NCBI GenBank assembly: GCA_964351995.1
Contig: CAYGQE010000018.1
Location: 1 to 64,000, forward strand
Length of the DNA: 64,000 bases
Direction of reading: 5' to 3'
DNA from: SZUA-35 sp964351995
GTDB taxonomy: Bacteria > Actinomycetota > Acidimicrobiia > Acidimicrobiales > SZUA-35
Below the pieces are notes generated by a model. The model worked only from the letters and a program-made list of their open reading frames with translations, did no database searches and had not been told where the DNA came from. The number at the start of each line of letters is the position of its first letter. Within the stretch, counting starts at the first letter, position 1. The position numbers were made by a program, and so were the translations under genes. Positions 17,380 through 26,294 of this stretch are shown here, in pieces.

Positions 17380-18288
17380 ATGAAATCACTCCGCACGCCA
17401 GACGAACGCTTTGCCGATCTCGATGGGTATTCGTTCGCCCCCAACTACGTCGACATCGACGACACCGATGGAGGCACTCTTCGAGTCCACTACCTCGATG
17501 AGGGGCCTGCGGCCGGACCCGTCGTGTTGCTGATGCACGGTGAGCCCTCGTGGAGCTACCTCTACCGCAAGATGATCCCGCTGCTTGTCGACGCCGGGCT
17601 GCGAGTGATCGCTCCCGACCTCGTTGGGTTCGGCAAGTCGGACAAGCCCGCCGAGAAGTCCGACTACACCTACGCCCGCCACGTGGCCTGGATGCAGGAA
17701 GCGATCGTCGATCATCTCGATCTCAGCGACGCCACGTTCTTTGGTCAAGACTGGGGTGGCCTCGTCGGTCTCCGACTGGTCGCCGAGAACCCTGAGCGGT
17801 TCGCCAGGGTCATCATCGGCAACACGGGGTTGCCGACGGGCGAGCACCCGCCGAGCGAGGCGTTCATGCAGTGGCAGAGGTTCAGCCAAGAGTCGCCCCA
17901 GTTCCCGATCGGTCAGCTCCTGCAGGGCGCCTCGGTTTCCGAACTCTCCGAAGCAGAAGTGGCTGCCTACGACGCACCGTTCCCCGACGAGACGTTCAAA
18001 GAAGGTGCGCGCATCTTCCCCTCGCTGGTTCCGACCTCAACCGACGACCCGGCCGTGCCGGCCAACCTTGCAGCGTGGGAGGTGTTCAAGGCGTGGGAGA
18101 AGCCGTTCATCTGCTGCTTCAGTGACAAAGACCCGGTCACCGCCGGCGGCGACACGCCGTTCCTCGCACTCGTGCCAGGGGCCCAGGGCCAGCCTCACGT
18201 CACGGTGGAGAACGCGCACCACTTCTTCCAAGAAGACGGATCGGCGCAGTTGGCCCAGATCGTCATCGATGCGGTTGCGGCCAGCTAA
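17380..18288 (+). CDS. Haloalkane dehalogenase (subfamily I, DhmA/DhmB-like)
   Basis: This 302-residue alpha/beta hydrolase closely resembles mycobacterial haloalkane dehalogenases as I recall them: LRTPDERF start, oxyanion region HGEPSWSYLYR (53-), nucleophile motif FGQDWGG with Asp124 and the adjacent halide-binding Trp125, general acid in SDKDP (Asp251) and catalytic His in NAHHFFQED (His281). The family hydrolyses carbon-halogen bonds of haloalkanes to alcohol plus halide. Close relatives include epoxide hydrolases, but Trp after the nucleophile favours dehalogenation. I chose ATG 17380 because the family N terminus MKSLRTPD starts there. It lies in the sulfatase operon and overlaps the next gene by TAATG. 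Confidence 0.88.
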   Translation: MKSLRTPDERFADLDGYSFAPNYVDIDDTDGGTLRVHYLDEGPAAGPVVLLMHGEPSWSYLYRKMIPLLVDAGLRVIAPDLVGFGKSDKPAEKSDYTYARHVAWMQEAIVDHLDLSDATFFGQDWGGLVGLRLVAENPERFARVIIGNTGLPTGEHPPSEAFMQWQRFSQESPQFPIGQLLQGASVSELSEAEVAAYDAPFPDETFKEGARIFPSLVPTSTDDPAVPANLAAWEVFKAWEKPFICCFSDKDPVTAGGDTPFLALVPGAQGQPHVTVENAHHFFQEDGSAQLAQIVIDAVAAS

Positions 18289-18752
18289 TGCCTGCCTCAG
18301 TTCAACGAAGCGTGGACGTCGACGCGTCGCCCGAGCGGGTGTGGGCGTTGCTGTCTGAATTTGCCGCCATCAGCCGGTGGGCGCCCAACGTTGATCACTC
18401 GTCCCTGATGACCGAGCAGGTCAGCGGTGTCGGAACGGTTCGGCGTATCCAGACTGGCGGCGCCGTGGTGCTCGAGACGATCGAGTCGTGGGAGCCGGGT
18501 GTCGAGCTGTCCTATCGGATCGCCGGACTGCCGCCGGTGATCAAGGAGCTGACGAACACCTGGCAGCTCGATGAAGCGAGCAGCGGCACTCGAGTCACGC
18601 TCACGACCCACATCGACGCCGGGCCTCGCCCACCGCAACAACTGGTGGCCAAGGCGGTCGGCCGCAAGCTGGCCGAGGCATCGGACCAGATGCTGGCCGG
18701 GCTGCTCGAGGCGTTGGAACAACCAAGTGGGCAACAGGAGGAGAACCAATGA
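18288..18752 (+). CDS. SRPBCC family protein (polyketide cyclase/dehydrase-like)
   Basis: This 154-residue protein has the START/Bet v1-like pattern: QRSVDVDASPERVWALLSEF at the N terminus, a central SWEPGVELSYRI strand, and a long C-terminal helix (AKAVGRKLAEASDQMLAGLLEALE). Such proteins have a hydrophobic ligand cavity, and many are cyclases, hydratases or lipid-binding proteins. Its function here is unknown. Single-base and four-base overlaps with its neighbours place it firmly in the operon. Confidence 0.8.
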   Translation: MPASVQRSVDVDASPERVWALLSEFAAISRWAPNVDHSSLMTEQVSGVGTVRRIQTGGAVVLETIESWEPGVELSYRIAGLPPVIKELTNTWQLDEASSGTRVTLTTHIDAGPRPPQQLVAKAVGRKLAEASDQMLAGLLEALEQPSGQQEENQ

Positions 18753-21334
18753 GCGACGTTCGACCAGACGTGATCGTGATCATGACCGACGAGGAGCGGG
18801 CGGCGCCTCCCTATGAGTCGGCCGAGGTGGCGGCGTGGCGTCGAGAGGCACTGCCGGGCACTGCCTGGTTCGAGGACCACGGGGTGAACTTCCGTCGCCA
18901 CTACACCGGCTCGCTCGCGTGCGTGCCCAGCCGCCCAACGATCTTCACCGGCCACTACCCCCAGCTGCACGGCGTCACCCAAACCGACGGCTTGGGCAAG
19001 GCCCACGACGACACTCGCATGCGCTGGCTTCGGGAAGGCGAGGTGCCGACGCTCGGTCATTGGTTCCGCGCTGCCGGCTACGACACCCACTACGACGGCA
19101 AGTGGCACATCACCCACGCCGATCTGCACAACGCTGATGGCGAGCGCATCGACAGCAACGACGACGAAGGCAACGTCTTGGCCGACGGCGTCGCCGCGTA
19201 CAAAGCAGCCGATGCGCTCGACGCGTTCGGCTTCTCTGGCTGGATCGGGCCCGAGCCTCACGGTGGCCAGTTGCGGGATGCTGGGATTCGACGCGACCCG
19301 CTGATCGCTGATCGAGTCGTCGCTTGGCTCGAAGATCGCTACGTCAGGCGAGCCCAGGGCGACGCCGATGCGCTGCGTCCCTTCCTGCTGGTGGCCAGTT
19401 TCGTCAACCCACATGACGTCGTCCTCTTCCCGGCCTGGGCCCGGCGTGGCAGCCCGATCGAGCCCTCGCTGCTCGATCCGCCGCACGTTCCCGAAGCACC
19501 GACCGCACGCGAGGATCTGGCCACCAAGCCGGCCGCGCAGATCGCCTACCGAGACACCTACGGCAGCGGCTACGGCCCCGTCCGTGCCGTGAACGGCGTC
19601 TACGCCAAGAAGGCCCAGGAGTACCGCGACCTCTACCACCGGCTCCACGCCGAGGTCGATGCTCCCGTCGATCGAGTGCGACGAGCGGTCACCGATCAGG
19701 GAACCGACGCCGTCATCGTCCGCACGTCGGATCACGGCGACTTGCTGGGTGCCCACGGCGGGCTCCACCAGAAGTGGTTCAACCTCTACGACGAGGCGAC
19801 GCGCGTACCGTTCGCCATCGCCAAGGTCGGCACCGATCCCACCACCGGTGCGGTCGTCGAGGGAGCGCCTACGTCCCACGTGGACATCATCCCGACGCTG
19901 CTCGCAGCAGCGGGTATCGACGAGGCGTTGGTCGCTCCGTATCTCGCTGCTGACTTCAGTGAGGTCCACCCGCTGCCAGGGACGGACCTTATGCCCGTGG
20001 TCGAACAGCCTTCGGTGGCCGATCTCGATCGCGGTGTCTACCTGATGACCTGCGACAACATGCTCGAGGGGGACTCTGGCGCCTCGGCGATCGCTCGTCG
20101 GCTCGGGCGAGCGGCCAAGCCGCCGTTGCCGTTGCGCATCAGCACCCCAGCTCACGTGGCTTCGAACTTCGAGGGTTTGGTGCAGCGGATCGACGGCACG
20201 CTCTGGAAACTGGTCCGGGTCTTCGACGACCCGGCGACGTGGACCGAGCCGGGTGTTCGCCACCTCGCCGCCAGCGGCGGGCCAGGCCCCGATCAATTCC
20301 GCACCGCCCCCGTGCCGGATCAGTGGGAGCTGTACGACCTCGACACCGACCCGATCGAAGCGAACAACTGCTGGCACGACGTGGCGAGCGATCGCGGCAT
20401 CCGTGACGTGTTCGACCGCATGCGCCAGGCGCTGAAGGCCGAGCGTGCCCGAGCTGTTCCCGAACGAAACGAACCGTGGCCCTACGCGTCACGTCAACCC
20501 CTTGGAGGCCCCATGGCCAAGACCGCTCCACCGCCCGCTCGAGCCCTCCGCAAGCTCGTGCAAAAGCTCGGGATGCACCCCGAGGACCCCGACGCCACCA
20601 CGTTCGATCTCGCTGGCAAGCGAGCACTCGTCGTTGCCACCAACGCTGGCGTGCTCGACATCGGCAAGCCGACGGGTGTGTTCGCCAGCGAGATGACCGT
20701 GCCGTACTACGCCTTTCTCGACGCCGGGATGGCGGTCGACGTAGCAAGTCCCGCTGGCGGTGTGATCCCGGTCGACCCTCAGTCGATCAAGCCGGTGATC
20801 AGAACCGCCGAGGACGATCGCTTCCTAGCCGACGACGACTTCAAGGCGAAGGTGAGCGCCTCTCTCGCCATCGGCGAGCTCGACATGGCCGACTACGACG
20901 TGGTCTTTCTCGCCGGCGGTTGGGGAGCGGCCTTCGACTTCGGCTTCTCTGAAACCCTCGGTGACAAGATGACCGAAGCGAACGCGGCCGGGCTCGTGAT
21001 GGGCGGGGTCTGTCACGGCCCGCTCGGCTTGCTCAACGCCAAGGCTGCGGACGGAACGCCGCTGGTCGCTGGTCGCAAAATCTCTGCGGTCACCGACAAG
21101 CAGGTCAAGGAACTCGGGATCTCGATCACGCCGCACCATCCCGAGCGTGAGCTGCGGGCAATGGGCGCCGATTTCGAGAGCAAGAGCGGCCGACGCGATC
21201 CGCTGGCCAATCACTGGGTCGTCGACGGAAATCTGGTGACCGGCCAGAACCAGAACGCAGGCCCAATGGTCGCCAGAGAAATGATGCAGCTGCTGATGCA
21301 GCACACGACGAAGAGCACAGGAGCAAGCGCATGA
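18749..21334 (+). CDS. Sulfatase fused to a DJ-1/PfpI-like domain
   Basis: This 861-residue two-domain protein is read in one frame. Residues 1 to about 580 are a sulfatase: IMTDEER metal ligands at 12-17, signature CVPSRP (Cys58, formylglycine precursor), GKWHITHAD and RTSDHGDLLG. Residues 589 to 861 form a DJ-1/PfpI superfamily domain with Glu648 in ASEMTVP and the nucleophile elbow GGVCHGP (Cys755, His756), as in Hsp31-like glyoxalase/chaperones. An internal ATG at 20513 has GGAGG four bases upstream, so the second domain may also be made as a separate protein. It is coupled to the SRPBCC gene by an ATGA overlap. I know of no established role for this fusion. Confidence 0.85.
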   Translation: MSDVRPDVIVIMTDEERAAPPYESAEVAAWRREALPGTAWFEDHGVNFRRHYTGSLACVPSRPTIFTGHYPQLHGVTQTDGLGKAHDDTRMRWLREGEVPTLGHWFRAAGYDTHYDGKWHITHADLHNADGERIDSNDDEGNVLADGVAAYKAADALDAFGFSGWIGPEPHGGQLRDAGIRRDPLIADRVVAWLEDRYVRRAQGDADALRPFLLVASFVNPHDVVLFPAWARRGSPIEPSLLDPPHVPEAPTAREDLATKPAAQIAYRDTYGSGYGPVRAVNGVYAKKAQEYRDLYHRLHAEVDAPVDRVRRAVTDQGTDAVIVRTSDHGDLLGAHGGLHQKWFNLYDEATRVPFAIAKVGTDPTTGAVVEGAPTSHVDIIPTLLAAAGIDEALVAPYLAADFSEVHPLPGTDLMPVVEQPSVADLDRGVYLMTCDNMLEGDSGASAIARRLGRAAKPPLPLRISTPAHVASNFEGLVQRIDGTLWKLVRVFDDPATWTEPGVRHLAASGGPGPDQFRTAPVPDQWELYDLDTDPIEANNCWHDVASDRGIRDVFDRMRQALKAERARAVPERNEPWPYASRQPLGGPMAKTAPPPARALRKLVQKLGMHPEDPDATTFDLAGKRALVVATNAGVLDIGKPTGVFASEMTVPYYAFLDAGMAVDVASPAGGVIPVDPQSIKPVIRTAEDDRFLADDDFKAKVSASLAIGELDMADYDVVFLAGGWGAAFDFGFSETLGDKMTEANAAGLVMGGVCHGPLGLLNAKAADGTPLVAGRKISAVTDKQVKELGISITPHHPERELRAMGADFESKSGRRDPLANHWVVDGNLVTGQNQNAGPMVAREMMQLLMQHTTKSTGASA

Positions 21335-22158
21335 GTGAAGGACCCCGCTATGGAACGATCAACACCGACTACGGCATGAAGCTGGCCACCACACCGCCCG
21401 AAGATGACGGTCCGGTGTGGATGGTCAATTTGATGAAGTACCGAGAGGTCGCCGACTACGCCGACGGCCGGGAGTCGACCATCAGCGGCAAGGAGGCCGA
21501 CGACTTGTACACGCCACTCGACTCGCTGGCTGCCGTTGGCGCAGAGATTGCATTCGCCGGCAACGTCGACCAACAACTCCTCGGTGACGGCACCGAGTGG
21601 GACCGCGTCGGCATCGTGAAGTACCCGACACGCAAGTCGTTCATCGACATGCAGTCGCTGCCGAGTTTTCAGGAATCGCACAAGCACAAAGATGCGGGCA
21701 TGGAGTTCACGATCGTGATGGGCGGCCAACCAATGCAGCTGCCATCGGCCCCGGAGGGCTATGAACACAAGGAGTGGAGCGATGTACCTCACCCGCCGAC
21801 CGACGACGACGGCCCGGTGATGGTCGTGCACATCCTCCGATTCCACGACGTCGCTGAGGCCGCCAAGACCCCGACGCACATGGAGCAGTATCAAAGCGAG
21901 GCAGCCAAGGTGGCGCTCGGACACGGTGTGCAGATTCCCGCCTGGTTCGCCGTCGAAGGCTCGATCCTCGGCGACGGACGCGAGTGGCATCAGGCTCGGT
22001 TCAACTTGTTCCCCAGCAAGGCTGCGTTCATGGCTGTGGTGATGGACCCCGCCCGGCTCGAAGCCCAGAAGGATCACCGCGAGGTTGCCATCGCGGATAC
22101 TTACACCATGATCGTGCGTCCCTCGATCAACCGTCTGGCCGAGTCGGTCAGCGACTGA
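21331..22158 (+). CDS. Duplicated DUF1330/EthD-like (ferredoxin-fold) protein
   Basis: This 275-residue protein contains two copies of one domain. Repeat 1 (from about residue 24) has DDGPVWMVNLMKYR, LGDGTEWDRVGIVKYP and MQSLPSFQESHKHK. Repeat 2 (from about 150) has DDGPVMVVHILRFHD, LGDGREWHQARFNLFP and MDPARLEAQKDHR. The pattern fits dimeric alpha/beta-barrel folds such as DUF1330, built here as an intramolecular dimer. The function is unknown. The gene overlaps the sulfatase-PfpI gene by ATGA and probably works in the same pathway. Confidence 0.7.
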   Translation: MSEGPRYGTINTDYGMKLATTPPEDDGPVWMVNLMKYREVADYADGRESTISGKEADDLYTPLDSLAAVGAEIAFAGNVDQQLLGDGTEWDRVGIVKYPTRKSFIDMQSLPSFQESHKHKDAGMEFTIVMGGQPMQLPSAPEGYEHKEWSDVPHPPTDDDGPVMVVHILRFHDVAEAAKTPTHMEQYQSEAAKVALGHGVQIPAWFAVEGSILGDGREWHQARFNLFPSKAAFMAVVMDPARLEAQKDHREVAIADTYTMIVRPSINRLAESVSD

Positions 22159-22162
22159 CGTC

Positions 22163-22771
22163 ATGGACCGACTGACACTGGCGCGCCAGGCGGCGAAGTC
22201 ACTCGCTGCGATGGTGTCTGCGCCGGTTCGGCTTCGCCGCAATCCGCCTACGGCACCTGAAGGCCCCGAGCACTACGTCATCCCAGAGTTGGCGGCTTCG
22301 GTGAAGCAGGCAACGCTTCTTGCCGCTGACGTACCGAGGGCGGGAACACCCGAGGGCCGCTGGCGAGCCTGGCCGCCGTTGGTGTTGGCCGAGTGCGACG
22401 AGCCGCTGCGCGATCAAGTGCCCGATCTTCGAGGTGTCTGGAAGGTCCATGCCGGTCCGATGAAGGGCCACATCGAGCGCATCGAGCAGGCGGGGAATCG
22501 TGTGGTCATCACCGCCGGTGGCGTGATCCACGACATGTTTGCCGACGGCACGCTGGCCGGTGGCGTCAACGATGAGGGCGTTGGAGGTGCGGCGATTTCG
22601 GTTGCTGCAAGGTTCGAGAAGGGCCGACTGAACCTTTACCTCAACGACAAACGACTCGTCGTCACTCGATACGTCGATGGCGAGGACCTCGTCTGGCGCT
22701 GGGGCCCTTACACCAACCGGCTCCATCGACTCATGACGCCGGGACTCGCCGGTTCGGCACGAGAAGCCTGA
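22163..22771 (+). CDS. Uncharacterised protein at the end of the sulfatase operon
   Basis: This 202-residue protein starts MDRLTLARQAAKSLAAM, five bases after the preceding stop. The second half looks beta-rich, with alternating hydrophobic strands (GVWKVHAGPMKGHIERIEQ, NRVVITAGGVIHDMFADG, RLNLYLNDKRLVVTRY, LVWRWGPY), suggesting a small barrel such as a lipocalin-like fold. No catalytic motif is visible and no family is recognised. Codon use and operon position support a real gene. Its last 41 bases overlap the convergent ferric-reductase-like gene. Confidence 0.6.
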   Translation: MDRLTLARQAAKSLAAMVSAPVRLRRNPPTAPEGPEHYVIPELAASVKQATLLAADVPRAGTPEGRWRAWPPLVLAECDEPLRDQVPDLRGVWKVHAGPMKGHIERIEQAGNRVVITAGGVIHDMFADGTLAGGVNDEGVGGAAISVAARFEKGRLNLYLNDKRLVVTRYVDGEDLVWRWGPYTNRLHRLMTPGLAGSAREA

Positions 22772-23273
22772 CGAGGATTGCCCCGGTCCCGGCGAGCGTC
22801 AGCGCAAACGCCAACATCTGGTAGGCCCGAGAACCCACGTCGGTTCCTGCCATGCCAGCGTGCATGGCGGACGCCCACAACATCACATACGACACGAGGT
22901 GAATCCGGCGCCACAACACCTTCGGGAGCCGGCGACGGAAGTAGCTGCTCACCTGCACGGCCACGAGGGCGTACATGGCCAGGATGCCAAACGCGACCGC
23001 GAGTGGTTCGTACGAACTCTCGCCGGGTATGAAGATCTCCCGCATGCCGAAGTGGACGTAGTTGTCCATGACCAAGCCGACGAGGTGGAGGGTGGTCATC
23101 ACGACGGCGAGCGACCCAAACCAGCGATGGAGGTCCAGCAGCCAGGCCGGCCGATCGTTTGGCCGTAGCACCCTGGTGGCCAAGAGAATCCCCCACACCA
23201 TGCTGAGCAACAGCAGCACCAGGGCGACGATGCCGGAGCTTCGGGCGAGATACCACCACACCTGTGCGTTCAT
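22731..23273 (-). CDS. Ferric-reductase-like transmembrane (haem-binding) protein
   Basis: This 180-residue integral membrane protein has about five hydrophobic segments. Histidines sit in paired positions within helices: LHRWFG and TLHLVG in one pair of segments, RRIHLVS and SAMHAG in another. This is the pattern of b-type haem coordination in the ferric-reductase/MsrQ-like domain (PF01794). It would carry electrons across the cytoplasmic membrane. It lies one base downstream of apbE, which fits a flavin-dependent trans-membrane electron-transfer module. It has no NADPH/FAD-binding extension, so the electron source must be another protein. Confidence 0.78.
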   Translation of the reverse strand: MNAQVWWYLARSSGIVALVLLLLSMVWGILLATRVLRPNDRPAWLLDLHRWFGSLAVVMTTLHLVGLVMDNYVHFGMREIFIPGESSYEPLAVAFGILAMYALVAVQVSSYFRRRLPKVLWRRIHLVSYVMLWASAMHAGMAGTDVGSRAYQMLAFALTLAGTGAILVRLLVPNRRVPAS

Positions 23274-23274
23274 G

Positions 23275-24267
23275 TCAGTTTCGTCCTTCTTGGGTGTTGG
23301 CGACTGCGAACCGGCTCCACGCATGCGATGTGTGGGCCTGCCCTGTGTCAGTCATGATCTGCGCACCCAGGCCGCGGCCGTTGAATTCCTCGAGCGCCGA
23401 CGATGGGTCCGTTGCGAACGCGACTTTGGTGAAGGCTTCGGCCATCGCCGCTGAGCCAGCGACGACCGAACAGGTCCGGGCGCCAGTTGTCGACGGGCGC
23501 ATGGTCGCTGGATCGATCAGGTGGTGGTGACGCTTGTCCGAATTGCTGAACCACGTCCGCCGCCTCGTGGTCGAGGTCGCCACGCCACCGCTGGTCAACC
23601 GAAGAACCGTACGAGATGCATCATCGAGCGGGCCCTCTCTGACTGCGATCAGCCAGCTGGTTCCGGTCGGGGACAGGCCTCCCACTGCGAGGTCACCGCC
23701 GACCTCCACCAGCGCTCCTCGAGCACCCGCGGCCAAGAGCTCGTCAATGACGATGTCTGCCGCTAGGCCTTTGCCGATGCCGCCCGGATCGAGCGACGTG
23801 CCCACAGGCAGTGCCACGACCGACCGATCGGTATCGAGGGTGATCTCGTCGGGGCGCCCCCGCAGGTCGATGTCGTTGCCGACCATCGTCTGCTGGCCAC
23901 TGTTCGTCCTGCTCGCCTCGTACCCCGCCTCGACGAGCGGTCGAAGCATCGTCGGGTCGAAGCGGCCGGCGGTGAGCCACCACCCTTCGACCATGGCCGA
24001 GACCAGTCGGACAGTTTCCGCCGAGACGATCAGCGGCCGGCCGCCGGCCCTGTTGAGTTCGCTGATCTCGCTGTCTGGCCGGAACCGGCTCCACAGCGTC
24101 TCGAGTTCGTGCAAGCGGCTGATCCCGTGCCGGGCGGCTTGTTCGAGCAGCGGGTCGGCCCCGTCGCCAACCACGATGATCGATGCCTGACAGCTCATCA
24201 CCTCGGTTGTGACTCGTGTGAATGGACGTTCGGATGCAGATGGCGTTTGGGATGGAGCGGCCAGCAT
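23275..24267 (-). CDS. apbE: FAD:protein FMN transferase (ApbE)
   Basis: This 330-residue ApbE family protein has ELETLWSRFRPDSEISELNR near residue 55, LDPGGIGKGLAAD near 165, VEVGGDLAVGG near 195, a Thr-rich GGVATSTT segment and HHHLIDPATMRP, which form the FAD- and Mg-binding site. ApbE covalently attaches FMN through a phosphoester bond to a Thr or Ser of target proteins outside the cytoplasm, at a D-x-x-[ST]GA[ST]-type motif. No lipobox is obvious at the N terminus. Neighbours are a membrane-anchored protein upstream (5-bp gap) and the haem membrane protein downstream (1-bp gap). Confidence 0.9.
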   Translation of the reverse strand: MLAAPSQTPSASERPFTRVTTEVMSCQASIIVVGDGADPLLEQAARHGISRLHELETLWSRFRPDSEISELNRAGGRPLIVSAETVRLVSAMVEGWWLTAGRFDPTMLRPLVEAGYEASRTNSGQQTMVGNDIDLRGRPDEITLDTDRSVVALPVGTSLDPGGIGKGLAADIVIDELLAAGARGALVEVGGDLAVGGLSPTGTSWLIAVREGPLDDASRTVLRLTSGGVATSTTRRRTWFSNSDKRHHHLIDPATMRPSTTGARTCSVVAGSAAMAEAFTKVAFATDPSSALEEFNGRGLGAQIMTDTGQAHTSHAWSRFAVANTQEGRN

Positions 24268-24272
24268 CGGTT

Positions 24273-24786
24273 TCAGCTTCCCTCCGACGTTGCCGCCGGT
24301 GCCGGAGCCGCTTGCGGTGCCGGAGTTGCCGCCGGTGCCGGAGCTGCTGCCGGAGTCGAGGCCGCCGGCGGTGCCAACAGCACGGTTTGCGGCGCAGGGA
24401 TGGCCAATTCGACCCGCCTGGGTTCGCTGACTGGTGTCAACATGGCGACGGTGGCGTTGCGTTCGTCATCGATCAGCAACGCAACCGCTGGCCCAGCCTC
24501 TTCAGGCGCTGACGCCGAAAGTGGTGCATCGAGCGTGTGCGCTGTCGGGACTGTCTCGACGGTCTCCGGGGCTGCTTCGACGGTGGCTGAACTGGCGTGC
24601 TGACCAAACAGAGCAATCAGGCTCAGAACTGCGATCGATGATGCTCCTGCCGCAACGACCTTCGACGTCGCGGCAGGTGAGCCGGTTGATGATCTCGGAC
24701 CCGGTGTCGAACCCGAGGCGTTGGTGCCGGCTCGACGTTGTTGCAGCCGAGCCAATCGTTCAGCGGCTGCTTGATCGCCAATGCCA

Positions 24787-24794
<8 letters not shown>
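24273..24794 (-). CDS. Single-pass membrane protein with Ala/Pro-rich extracytoplasmic tail
   Basis: This 173-residue protein starts at ATG 24794, eight bases inside the end of the poly-Asp gene. The N terminus is polar (MTDGIGDQAAAERLARLQQRR), one transmembrane helix follows (about residues 45-66, VVAAGASSIAVLSLIALF), then an exported segment with VALLIDDERNATVAML. The C-terminal 45 residues are almost only Ala, Pro and Thr. The tail looks like a flexible spacer crossing the cell wall. No family is recognised. Operon position between the poly-Asp protein and ApbE suggests a structural or partner role in the electron-transfer module. Confidence 0.65.
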
Positions 24795-25449
<655 letters not shown>

Positions 25450-25522
25450 CGGATTCTCCTTCTGGCCGACCGTTGTGGTCAGCCGATGAGGTCAATGTAG
25501 AAAACCATCGGCCAACGATCGG

Positions 25523-25560
25523 TCCGAGAACATCCAAGAAACGTCCAAGAACACCCGAGA
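25523..25560. promoter_or_regulatory. Helically phased direct repeats, candidate response-regulator operator
   Basis: Four CCRAG repeats start at 25524, 25534, 25545 and 25555, spacings of 10, 11 and 10 bp. The longer unit is AACRYCCRAG (for example AACATCCAAG and AACGTCCAAG). They lie in the 131-bp region between the divergent poly-Asp operon and the OmpR-type regulator gene. OmpR/PhoB-family regulators bind tandem repeats spaced about one helical turn. The role is inferred. Confidence 0.65.
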
Positions 25561-25580
25561 GAACGGAAGGATCGGAGAGA

Positions 25581-26294
25581 ATGCCTGACATGCACGTTCT
25601 CGTCGTCGAAGACGACCCCTCCATTGCTCGGTCGTTGGTCGACGCACTCGATGGCGCTGGGTTCTTGGTGACGCACGCACCCGATGGACAGACGGCTCTT
25701 GATGTCGACCTTGCAGCCAACGATGCGCCAGCGGTCGTTTTGCTGGACCTCGGCCTGCCGGACATGGACGGCTACGACGTTTGCCGGGCCATTCGGTCCA
25801 CCTCGGATGTCCCGATCATCGTGTTGACTGCACGCGGGGAGGAGTTCGACCGCGTGCTCGGCCTGGAGCTTGGCGCTGACGACTATGTCGTGAAGCCTTT
25901 TGGCATCCGCGAGCTCATCGCCAGAATTCGCGCCGTTTCGCGCCGCTATGAACCGCCGTCTGTTGGGAGCTCCCCAAGCGGTGGGCCTCGCGACGCGATC
26001 GAGGAGCTGGTGGTCGGCCCGCTGACGGTCGACCTTCGCACCCACCGGGTGCTGTTGAGTGGCGCCGAGATCGCATTGACGCCGAAGGAGTTCGAGCTGC
26101 TCGCCTTCCTCGCAACGGATGCAGGTGCCGTTCGAACCCGAACCGACATCATCGAACATGTGTGGGATTCCAACTGGTTCGGGCCGACGAAGACGGTCGA
26201 CGCCCACGTCGCCGGTATTCGAAAGAAGCTCGGGTCACCGGATTGGATCGTTGCCGTGCGAGGCGTCGGGTTCCGGTTGGAGGGTCCCACGTGA
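25581..26294 (+). CDS. OmpR-family response regulator
   Basis: This 237-residue protein has an N-terminal receiver domain with the acidic pair VVEDDP (10-12), phosphoacceptor Asp56 in LLDLGLPD, Thr83 in LTA and Lys105 in VKPF. The C-terminal winged helix (about 140-235) contains LTPKEFELLAFLA and VDAHVAGIRKKL, as in OmpR/PhoB. ATG 25581 has GGAGA three bases upstream. The kinase gene overlaps it by four bases. Divergent orientation to the poly-Asp/apbE operon and the phased repeats between them point to control of that operon. Confidence 0.9.
   Translation: MPDMHVLVVEDDPSIARSLVDALDGAGFLVTHAPDGQTALDVDLAANDAPAVVLLDLGLPDMDGYDVCRAIRSTSDVPIIVLTARGEEFDRVLGLELGADDYVVKPFGIRELIARIRAVSRRYEPPSVGSSPSGGPRDAIEELVVGPLTVDLRTHRVLLSGAEIALTPKEFELLAFLATDAGAVRTRTDIIEHVWDSNWFGPTKTVDAHVAGIRKKLGSPDWIVAVRGVGFRLEGPT

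Noticed and set aside
18512..20377. 621-codon minus-strand open frame opposite the sulfatase-PfpI gene
   Set aside because: No domain is recognisable, and it covers a gene with clear catalytic motifs on the other strand. It is a high-GC antisense shadow.
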